DNA of 7,247 nucleotides from Anaerolineales bacterium (lineage in GTDB: Bacteria > Chloroflexota > Anaerolineae > Anaerolineales > Villigracilaceae). Made by a program: the position numbers and the translations under genes. The notes below the pieces were generated by a model, which made no database searches, was not told where the DNA came from, and was given only the letters and a program-made list of their open reading frames with translations. The stretch is taken from contig JADGQD010000103.1 of NCBI GenBank assembly GCA_017882065.1, positions 1-7,247 on the forward strand, written 5' to 3'. The number at the start of each line of letters is the position of its first letter. The first letter of the stretch is position 1. Below are positions 1-5,185 of the stretch, one piece after another.

Positions 1-698
1 AGGGCAATCAGCGCCTGAATTACGTTATACGTGGCGCCATTGCGAGCGCTCAAGTCCGGGCGGAAGAAATTTACGATACGCTGTTGTTGATAAGGCTGAA
101 TAAAATTAAAAGCAACCACAGCCAGTATAAGACCTGCCAGCACCATAATACCAAGGTGCTTCAATTCGAGTCCGCTGTCCCAAGTCATTGCCGCCCATAA
201 AGCCAAAATAACAATGACATTGCTCAGATTTGGCTGGATGAAGATCAACCCGGCAATGACAAGGGTAATCAGTAACCCTTTGAACAGCCAGCTCCAATTA
301 CGGGGAGTATCAGTGTTTTTTGCGAAATAATTAGCCAATGCCAGGATAACGACGATCTTCGCCAGTTCGGTCGGTTGGATGGATACCAGCCCGGTCTCAA
401 TCCAGCGCGTTGCGCCGAAACGGGCACCGCCGATAACAAATAACAGCAGCAGAAATATCACGATGACGATATACATCGGAACGATTGCGCCGGACCAGAA
501 GCGATAGTCAATCGCGGCTGCCAGGATAATTACCACGAATCCGATACCGCCAAAGATCATCTGACGCGGCACCAGGGTCGCCAGGTTTTCGTTCCCGGCA
601 ATCGCGGATAGGATCATGGTAACGCCAAACACGAGGGCCACAATGACCGCCCCCAGCAGCCAGAAATCGAAATGTCTCCAGAAACCGCTACGGAACAT
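1..698 (-). CDS. rodA: RodA-type SEDS peptidoglycan glycosyltransferase, C-terminal part missing
   Basis: This is the N-terminal 232 residues of a SEDS-family integral membrane protein; the gene runs off the left edge. RodA polymerises lipid II into glycan strands for side-wall growth, with a class B PBP as partner. Hydrophobic helices fall at about residues 13-33, 47-63, 70-90, 109-125, 139-154, 158-170 and 181-199. Family motifs are clear: GARFGATRWIE at 91-101, SIQPTELAKI at 106-115 with the conserved Glu111, PYQQQRI at 202-208, and YNVIQALIA just before the cut. The usual QPDLGT motif reads QPNLSN (155-160). The catalytic Asp of the large extracytoplasmic loop lies outside the window. The ATG at 698 is 12 bases after the minE stop, with only a weak GGGA-like RBS. 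It is the last visible gene of the minCDE operon. RodA is preferred over FtsW because of the min context and the absence of an FtsW-like N-terminal extension. Confidence 0.93.
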   Translation of the reverse strand, partial: MFRSGFWRHFDFWLLGAVIVALVFGVTMILSAIAGNENLATLVPRQMIFGGIGFVVIILAAAIDYRFWSGAIVPMYIVIVIFLLLLFVIGGARFGATRWIETGLVSIQPTELAKIVVILALANYFAKNTDTPRNWSWLFKGLLITLVIAGLIFIQPNLSNVIVILALWAAMTWDSGLELKHLGIMVLAGLILAVVAFNFIQPYQQQRIVNFFRPDLSARNGATYNVIQALIA

Positions 699-710
699 AA
701 TTAAAAAGGG

Positions 711-986
711 TTATCCCGCCGCTCTCCCGGGCTCACGCCCGCGCCTGCGGCCAACACTTCGAAGAGGGATATCGGCCACCAGGCGTTGGGAACGTCCATC
801 CAGGGTTACATTGATGGTCACTGCCGTAGGGTCAATTTCAATATGGCGCGAGATAGTTTCAATCAAATCGTCTTTCAACGAATCCAATTCTGCCGGCGTT
901 AGATCAGTGCGGTCATGGATCAACACCAATTGCAAACGTTCTTTGGCGCTGTTAGCGCTCTTCTTGCGTCCAAAAAGAAAAGCCAT
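711..986 (-). CDS. minE: Cell division topological specificity factor MinE
   Basis: The product has 91 residues, a typical MinE length (about 80-95). MinE binds membrane-bound MinD, displaces MinC and stimulates MinD ATPase, which confines the division inhibitor to the cell poles. Residues 2-9 (AFLFGRKK) form the short amphipathic, basic membrane-targeting segment. Residues 14-26 (AKERLQLVLIHDR) are the conserved anti-MinCD segment that contacts MinD. The topological-specificity domain follows at about 30-76, with the characteristic LKDDLIETISRHIEID and a closing VADIPL. A basic, Gly/Arg-rich tail (77-91) follows the conserved fold. The start is supported by AGGA seven bases upstream, inside the two-base gap after the minD stop and the end of minD. 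It sits between minD and rodA and is probably cotranscribed with both. Confidence 0.95.
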   Translation of the reverse strand: MAFLFGRKKSANSAKERLQLVLIHDRTDLTPAELDSLKDDLIETISRHIEIDPTAVTINVTLDGRSQRLVADIPLRSVGRRRGREPGRAAG

Positions 987-988
987 AA

Positions 989-1774
989 TTACTTCCTTCC
1001 CAGGAGACGCTGAAACAGATTCTGAGAATCAAGGTCCATAAAGGGTACCTGCTCGCCCATTAGCCGTCGGGCAATATTCTGGAACGCCTGTCCGGCTTTG
1101 CTTTTACCATCCAGCGCCAGCGGTTGTCCTCTATTGGACGCCACAATCACATTCTCGTCTTCGGGAACAATACCGATCAGTTCAACCGCCAGCAGGTCGA
1201 GTACATCCTCGACCGAAAGCATATCACCGCGTTTCACCATGACCGGATCCAGCCGGTTTATAACCAGCGCCGCCGGACCCTTCTCCTCGGCATCGAGCAG
1301 GCCAATCACCCGGTCTGCATCGCGCACCGCCGAAACTTCGGGATTGGTCATTACCACCACGCGGTCGGCGGCGGCAATGGCATTCTTGAAACCGCGTTCA
1401 ATCCCTGCCGGGGAGTCGATAATGATCCAGTCTACTTCCTGGCGCAGTTCATCACACAGGCGCACCATGTCACTCGGCGAAACGGCAGTCTTATCGCGCG
1501 TCTGCGCCGCCGGGATGAGATACAGTTCGGGCAGGCGTTTGTCGCGGATCATCGCCTGGCGTAAGCGGCAGCGACCTTCAATCACATCCACCAGATCGTA
1601 GACAATGCGATTCTCCAGGCCCAGAATCACATCCAGGTTACGCAGGCCGATATCTCCATCAATACAGGTCACTTTCTGCCCGCGCGAAGCCAGCGCCACG
1701 GCAATATTCGCCACAGAGGTGGTTTTGCCAACCCCGCCCTTTCCAGAAGCTACTGTCACTACTTTTGCTGTCAT
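989..1774 (-). CDS. minD: Septum site-determining ATPase MinD
   Basis: MinD is a ParA/MinD-family ATPase that dimerises on ATP binding, docks on the inner face of the membrane, recruits MinC, and is released by MinE. The 261-residue product has the deviant Walker A motif GKGGVGKTT at 11-19 (signature Lys12, catalytic Lys17), the DGDIGLRNLD switch region at 39-48, Walker B IIIDSPAG at 117-124, and the family segments TNPEVSAVRDADR (143-155) and NRGQPLAL (214-221). The C-terminal helix QNLFQRLLGRK (251-261) is the amphipathic membrane-targeting sequence. The start was set at the ATG at 1774 because family homology begins there and AGGA lies seven bases upstream. An in-frame ATG at 1822 would add 16 residues unrelated to MinD and overlap the end of minC. 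The minC stop and this ATG are one base apart (TGACATG), which suggests translational coupling. Confidence 0.97.
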   Translation of the reverse strand: MTAKVVTVASGKGGVGKTTSVANIAVALASRGQKVTCIDGDIGLRNLDVILGLENRIVYDLVDVIEGRCRLRQAMIRDKRLPELYLIPAAQTRDKTAVSPSDMVRLCDELRQEVDWIIIDSPAGIERGFKNAIAAADRVVVMTNPEVSAVRDADRVIGLLDAEEKGPAALVINRLDPVMVKRGDMLSVEDVLDLLAVELIGIVPEDENVIVASNRGQPLALDGKSKAGQAFQNIARRLMGEQVPFMDLDSQNLFQRLLGRK

Positions 1775-1775
1775 G

Positions 1776-2462
1776 TCACCGTCCTGTAAAATCCTGCCAG
1801 GGTTCTGCCACCAGTTGACCATCTTTCAGGCAGGCTACCTCCGGTTGGCTTTTGCCTTGTTTCTTCGGAGAGACGGCGATCTCACCGGCAATGCGCAACT
1901 GCGTTGGTGCCAACTCCAGCGCACACACAACCGCCTTTTCGTCTCCCTGTGCGCCAGCATGGACAACCCCGCGCAACCTCCCCCAGACAATCACACTGCC
2001 TCCGGCAACAATCTCTGCGCCCGGGTTGACATCCCCCATCACTACGACATTTCCTTCAAAAAGTACTCGTCCGCCGGAGCGGAGCGGACCCTTGACCCAT
2101 TTGGCCGCATCTTCAGGCAACTCCTCAGCCGCTTCCCGTACATCAACCGGGCGAGGCTTCGAGAGACGGGTTGCCAGACCGAGGTTCTGGGCGGTCGTCT
2201 CTGTGATAGGTGACTCGCTCAAGACCGCCCACAAGGTTATACCACGTTCCGAGAGTTGGTCGCGCAGTGCTGATAATTCGGCTACCCGCAACTCATTTGC
2301 GCCCACGTCTAACGCCACACGCGCCCCCTTAAAGAACAAGGAACGCTCGTCTACGTTTTTTACAAAGGCAGATTCCAGGTCCGGCCAGGCCGCGCCGCCA
2401 AGTGTTATCAGCAGACCATCCCGAATGCCTTTTATCTGAATCAAGGAAGGCGTCTTGTCCAT
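1776..2462 (-). CDS. minC: Septum site-determining protein MinC
   Basis: MinC is the FtsZ-polymerisation inhibitor that MinD carries to the membrane to block polar Z-ring formation. The product has 228 residues, the usual family length. The N-terminal FtsZ-inhibiting domain spans about 1-105 and opens with the typical IQIKGIRDGLLITLG. A charged, Pro/Glu-rich linker (about 102-122) leads to the C-terminal beta-helix domain (about 124-195), with GNVVVMGDVNPGAEIVAGG at 137-155, then VWGRLRGVVHAGAQGD and AGE at 192-194. The MinD-binding motif, normally RSGQ, reads RSGG (128-131). About 30 divergent residues follow the conserved domain. It is the first gene of the minus-strand operon and is followed one base later by minD. 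The start is unambiguous from homology, but there is no well-placed Shine-Dalgarno: a CGGGA lies only about three bases from the ATG. Confidence 0.95.
   Translation of the reverse strand: MDKTPSLIQIKGIRDGLLITLGGAAWPDLESAFVKNVDERSLFFKGARVALDVGANELRVAELSALRDQLSERGITLWAVLSESPITETTAQNLGLATRLSKPRPVDVREAAEELPEDAAKWVKGPLRSGGRVLFEGNVVVMGDVNPGAEIVAGGSVIVWGRLRGVVHAGAQGDEKAVVCALELAPTQLRIAGEIAVSPKKQGKSQPEVACLKDGQLVAEPWQDFTGR
1781..1785 (-). promoter_or_regulatory. Ribosome binding site that fixes the minD start
   Basis: The minus strand reads AGGAC here, seven bases before the ATG at 1774 (counting from AGGA). It lies inside the last codons of minC. It supports the shorter, family-length MinD over the upstream in-frame ATG at 1822. 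Confidence 0.7.
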
Positions 2463-2472
2463 AATTCCCGAA

Positions 2473-2478
2473 ATTATA
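2473..2478 (-). promoter_or_regulatory. Candidate -10 box of the minC operon
   Basis: The minus strand carries a perfect TATAAT whose last base is 10 bases from the minC ATG. Transcription from it would start within a few bases of the ATG, giving a leaderless or nearly leaderless mRNA. No good -35 is present: CCTTCA at 17-base spacing matches two of six, and TTCACT at 15-base spacing matches four of six. A six-base match in AT-rich DNA can be chance, so this is a candidate only. Confidence 0.4.
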
Positions 2479-2830
2479 CTGCTATTTGTAGGGAGTGAAG
2501 GAAAGTGATGAGACTATGGAGTGGCTAATTTTATAGGCTAACCACAATCTTTACCATAAAGTGCACATTCGTGTCCCGGACGCAGGTGCAGTGGGAGAGC
2601 ATGGAGGTTTACATTCATAGTTGGCTTTGAACTCTCCCGGAAGGACACCGGGACGGTGCGTGTTCTTGTCATCACTGTAGGATGTCGTGGTGATACTTTT
2701 ACTGCTTCTCGCATAAATCTATAAATATTTCCATTTCGAAGGGCTCGAAAATAACGGGATTTTTGGTTCAGGTATTTACGCATTACTCTGTAAGCCCATA
2801 TCTTTCGCCACCCCGAAGCGCATCAAAACC

Positions 2831-2859
2831 TTCCCATGCAGACAAGCCTCTGGTAAAAT
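2831..2859 (+). promoter_or_regulatory. Candidate sigma70-type promoter of rplI
   Basis: TTCCCA (2831-2836, four of six matches to TTGACA) is followed after exactly 17 bases by TAAAAT (2854-2859, five of six matches to TATAAT). TG sits at 2851-2852, one base before the -10, as in extended -10 promoters. Predicted transcription start is near 2866, giving a leader of about 50 bases before the rplI ATG. The spacing and extended -10 make this the best promoter in the window. Confidence 0.5.
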
Positions 2860-2905
2860 CAGTCCCCGGAGCGTTGTACCCTTCGCTCCACCATCCTAAA
2901 GCAAG

Positions 2906-2911
2906 AAAGGG
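2906..2911 (+). promoter_or_regulatory. Ribosome binding site that fixes the rplI start
   Basis: AAAGGG lies seven bases before the ATG at 2919. The reading frame is open back to an ATG at 2763, but only the ATG at 2919 has a good RBS and matches the invariant start of L9. Confidence 0.7.
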
Positions 2912-2918
2912 CTTGAAA

Positions 2919-3509
2919 ATGAAAGTATTACTTATCAAGGACGTTTACAAACTTGGACGCGCAGGCGACGTAAAAAAGGTTGCCGACGGATATGGCCGTA
3001 ACTTCCTGCTCCCGCAGAAGATGGCTGTGCTGGCTACCCCAGGCGCAATAAAAACGGCGGAACGCATCCGCTCGAAGGCCGCCGAGAAACGTGTCATCCT
3101 CAACGAAGAGATGAGCGTGGTGGCCAAGGCGCTGGCAAAGGTACAGTTGACCTTTGGCGCCCGCGCTGGCGAAACGGGCAAGCTGTATGGTTCCATCACT
3201 TCGCAGGAAGTGGCTGATGCCCTCCAGAAGAAGACCGGGTACGGCCTCAAGCGTCAGCAATTGGATATGCAGCCCCTGCGCGCTTTGGGGGAACACACGG
3301 TCCGCATTCGCTTGACGATGGACCTGATCCCGGAAATCAAGATCACGGTCTACCGCGAAGGCGAAGCGGAACCCAGCCTGCCAATCGAAGAGGCTACTCC
3401 CAAGGCAGAAGAAAAACAACCTGCAGAGCAACCTGCCGAGCAGCCTACTGAGCAGCCTACTGAGGAGCAGCCTGCCGAAACCGAAGAAAACGCCGAACCC
3501 GCCGCCTAA
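2919..3509 (+). CDS. rplI: Large-subunit ribosomal protein L9 (bL9) with a repetitive acidic C-terminal extension
   Basis: bL9 binds 23S rRNA near the base of the L1 stalk; its long helix and C-terminal lobe project from the 50S subunit and help maintain reading frame. The product has 196 residues against the usual 147-150. The N-terminal rRNA-binding domain is classical: MKVLLIKDVYKLGRAGDVKKV, then the GYGRNFLLPQKMA signature at 24-36. The connecting helix (about 41-75) and the C-terminal domain (about 78-145, with GETGKLYGSITSQEVADAL) are intact. From about residue 147 there is an added Glu/Pro/Gln/Ala tail containing EQPA/EQPT repeats and ending in AEPAA. The tail is unlikely to fold and has no homology I recognise. 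The gene has its own RBS and a candidate promoter and is followed by a hairpin. The usual rpsF-ssb-rpsR partners are not adjacent. Confidence 0.96.
   Translation: MKVLLIKDVYKLGRAGDVKKVADGYGRNFLLPQKMAVLATPGAIKTAERIRSKAAEKRVILNEEMSVVAKALAKVQLTFGARAGETGKLYGSITSQEVADALQKKTGYGLKRQQLDMQPLRALGEHTVRIRLTMDLIPEIKITVYREGEAEPSLPIEEATPKAEEKQPAEQPAEQPTEQPTEEQPAETEENAEPAA
3426..3476 (+). repeat. Four 12-base tandem repeats in the rplI tail
   Basis: Four copies of a GAGCARCCTRCY unit lie at 3426-3437, 3438-3449, 3450-3461 and 3465-3476, with one extra GAG codon before the last. The second and third are identical. They encode EQPA, EQPT, EQPT and EQPA. Unit length is a multiple of three, so copy-number change by slippage would keep the frame. 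Confidence 0.9.
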
Positions 3510-3534
3510 ATCCCCGAAAAGAGCACACTCAGAG

Positions 3535-3570
3535 CATCACCGGTCCGACCAACAAGGGCAGCCGGTGATG
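3535..3570 (+). terminator. Strong hairpin between rplI and the rodZ-like gene; terminator or attenuator
   Basis: CATCACCGG (3535-3543) pairs perfectly with CCGGTGATG (3562-3570), with a U-G pair at the loop end and possible G-U/A-U pairs below, around an 18-base loop. It is followed by TTTCATT, a poor U-tract. It could be a weak terminator for rplI, or a translation control element, because its right arm contains the only GGTGA-like sequence before the rodZ-like start at 3585. Confidence 0.55.
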
Positions 3571-3584
3571 TTTCATTACCCATT

Positions 3585-5108
3585 ATGGCAGAAACCATCG
3601 GAAAGCAACTCAAACAAGCGCGCGAAGCCAAAAACCTGACCGTCCAGAAAGTGGTGCAGGCCACGCGTATCCGGGCGCATCAAATCGAGGCCATCGAAGC
3701 CGACGACTTTGAATCCCTGCCATCACCGGTCCAAGCGCGTGCCTTTTTACGGCTGTATGCCGAGTATTTGGAACTCTCTCTAGATGAAATCATTGCCCGC
3801 CAGCGCACTGGTGTTGACGAACTACCCGTATCGCCTTCGGACATTACACCTGCTCCTGTTGAGCAGGCAGCGCCCACCGCTGAAACGGGCACCGAACCCG
3901 CCCCTGTGGAAACCCAAACTGTTGGCGATAAGCTGAAAGGGCTTCTTGCCCGCATCAAGCGGGTTGTTCCCAGTGCAAAAGTGCAATCTGCGCCGGTTGA
4001 ACCGGCGGAGACGAGCAACCCATCCGTACCTTTCGAAGTGGAAAGCGAGGATCCGGCTGCCCATCTCGAGGACACTCCTGCCCCTCCTCCTGAAGCTCTT
4101 CCATCCCAGGCCATCTTCACCGCCATTGGAAAGACTCTTTGCCAGCGCCGCGAAAGTCTGAGCCTGAGCCTGGACGAAATCGAGCGCCACACCCACGTCG
4201 GCAAGCATTATCTCCAGGCACTGGAAGCCGGAGAGTTTGGCCGCTTGCCCTCCTCGGTCCAGGCGCGCGGCATGTTGAACAACTACGCCCGTTTCCTCGA
4301 CCTGGATGTGGATGCGCTCCTGCTCACATTCGCCGAGGGTTTGCAAACCCAGCGGTTGGAGCGGCAACCCAGACTGGATGAAACACCCCAGAAGTCTGCC
4401 TCGAAATTTCCATTCAAAACCAACCTGCCTTTCAAAATCAAAATCCCAGCGGCCATCCGACGCTACCTATCCGTGGACATCTTCGTCGGCGGCGGATTGG
4501 TGGTCCTCCTGCTCACCTTCGCCATCTGGGGCACCAGCCGCATCGTCAACCTGCGCGCAGATTCCACACCTCAACCGACAGCTCCCTCTATTTCGAATAT
4601 TCTCGTCTCAACGCCGGAGGCGGCTACCGCTACTCCTACCCCAACAACAGGGAACGGATCCAGCACAGTTGTCCCGGCGGCGATTGAGTCATTGGTTATG
4701 ACATTGCCGGCAGCAGGTCATGGGCCGGTACAGGTTGTCGTCATCGCCCAGGAACAGGCCTGGGTACGCGTCACCGTAGATGGCAAAGTCCAATTCGATG
4801 GACGCGTCACCGCCGGCACAGCATACCCATTTGACGGCAATACCCAGATCGAGGTCCTGACCGGAGACGGCAGAGCCATCAGCATCCTGTACAACCAGAA
4901 CAACCTGGGTCCGATGGGTAATTTCGGCGAAGTTGTGGATCGTATCTATACCACCAACGCTATCCTGAACCCTACAGCAACTTTTACGCCTACACCTACC
5001 ATTACCCCAACCCCAATCGCTACTTTGCGGCCAACCGCCACTCTGCGGCCATCTGCCACGCTGCGTCCGAGCACCACCCCACGCATCTCTCCAACGCCGG
5101 GTCATTAG
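3585..5108 (+). CDS. RodZ-like membrane protein with two N-terminal HTH domains
   Basis: The 507-residue product has the RodZ architecture with extras. RodZ-family proteins place an HTH domain in the cytoplasm, where it binds MreB, and a C-terminal domain outside the membrane, coupling the MreB scaffold to wall synthesis. Seen here: a first HTH (about 5-70, IGKQLKQAREAK to YLELSLDEI); a Pro/Glu/Ala-rich linker (78-176); a second HTH (about 181-250) that aligns with the first without gaps, sharing IGK, RE, EA, LPS, VQAR and YA; a basic stretch (273-293); one transmembrane helix (about 298-318); a Thr/Pro-rich spacer; a beta-rich RodZ C-terminal (DUF4115-like) domain at about 381-455; and a Thr/Pro/Arg tail (463-507) with ATLRP repeats. 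The ATG at 3585 fits the start of HTH homology, although the RBS is poor. rodZ-like and rimO genes often lie near each other. Family assignment is firm; the exact role is inferred, so no symbol is given. Confidence 0.88.
   Translation: MAETIGKQLKQAREAKNLTVQKVVQATRIRAHQIEAIEADDFESLPSPVQARAFLRLYAEYLELSLDEIIARQRTGVDELPVSPSDITPAPVEQAAPTAETGTEPAPVETQTVGDKLKGLLARIKRVVPSAKVQSAPVEPAETSNPSVPFEVESEDPAAHLEDTPAPPPEALPSQAIFTAIGKTLCQRRESLSLSLDEIERHTHVGKHYLQALEAGEFGRLPSSVQARGMLNNYARFLDLDVDALLLTFAEGLQTQRLERQPRLDETPQKSASKFPFKTNLPFKIKIPAAIRRYLSVDIFVGGGLVVLLLTFAIWGTSRIVNLRADSTPQPTAPSISNILVSTPEAATATPTPTTGNGSSTVVPAAIESLVMTLPAAGHGPVQVVVIAQEQAWVRVTVDGKVQFDGRVTAGTAYPFDGNTQIEVLTGDGRAISILYNQNNLGPMGNFGEVVDRIYTTNAILNPTATFTPTPTITPTPIATLRPTATLRPSATLRPSTTPRISPTPGH
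5019..5072 (+). repeat. Three 18-base tandem repeats in the Thr/Pro tail of the RodZ-like gene
   Basis: Three consecutive 18-base units at 5019-5036, 5037-5054 and 5055-5072 encode ATLRPT, ATLRPS and ATLRPS. They are diverged mainly at third codon positions, so the peptide repeat appears to be kept by selection or is old. They lie in the predicted extracytoplasmic tail. Confidence 0.8.
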
Positions 5109-5144
5109 TTCCCGATATCTTGGACATGGTCCGTGAAGCATAAA

Positions 5145-5174
5145 GTTTTCGCCTTTGTGACTTCGCGGTAGAAA
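5145..5174 (+). repeat. Possible dispersed intergenic repeat upstream of rimO
   Basis: The 77-base gap between the RodZ-like gene and rimO contains TTCGCCTTTGTGACTTCGCG within this span. From memory it resembles a widespread bacterial intergenic repeat of the type CTTTGTGTCTTCGTGGT. There is only this copy in the window, so its repeat nature cannot be confirmed here. The rest of the gap has no good promoter; a GGAC-ATG-GTCC dyad lies at 5122-5132. Confidence 0.25.
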
Positions 5175-5185
5175 GCCTTATTGTT

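Larger units (their letters stand above)
2463..2918. other. Divergent intergenic region between minC and rplI, no convincing gene
   Basis: This 456-base stretch separates the minus-strand minC operon from plus-strand rplI. It is more AT-rich than its surroundings, especially around 2711-2737. It holds a candidate minC -10 box and a candidate rplI promoter. Weak dyads are visible, including GGGAGAG near 2594 paired with CTCTCCC near 2632, TTTCGA and TCGAAA around 2736-2752, and an imperfect GTGG/CCAC dyad at 2521-2545. None has terminator form. An open frame of 81 codons (2538-2783, minus) has no recognisable motif, no clear RBS and an unnatural-looking composition; I do not call it. No tRNA or riboswitch fold was recognised. 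Confidence 0.6.

Noticed and set aside
1775..1822. A 16-residue N-terminal extension of MinD
   Set aside because: It overlaps the end of minC, does not match MinD, and the ATG at 1774 has a good RBS.
2763..2918. A 52-residue N-terminal extension of L9 from an upstream in-frame ATG
   Set aside because: Homology begins exactly at the ATG at 2919, which has a well-spaced AAAGGG. The extension has no L9-like sequence and covers the candidate promoter.
3426..3476. A CRISPR-like array in the rplI tail
   Set aside because: Units are 12 bases, contiguous and coding, without spacers; this is a peptide repeat.
4139..4701. Overlapping plus-strand open frames inside the RodZ-like gene
   Set aside because: They have the Pro/Arg/Ser-rich composition expected of out-of-frame reading, no motifs, and lie within a gene with clear homology.
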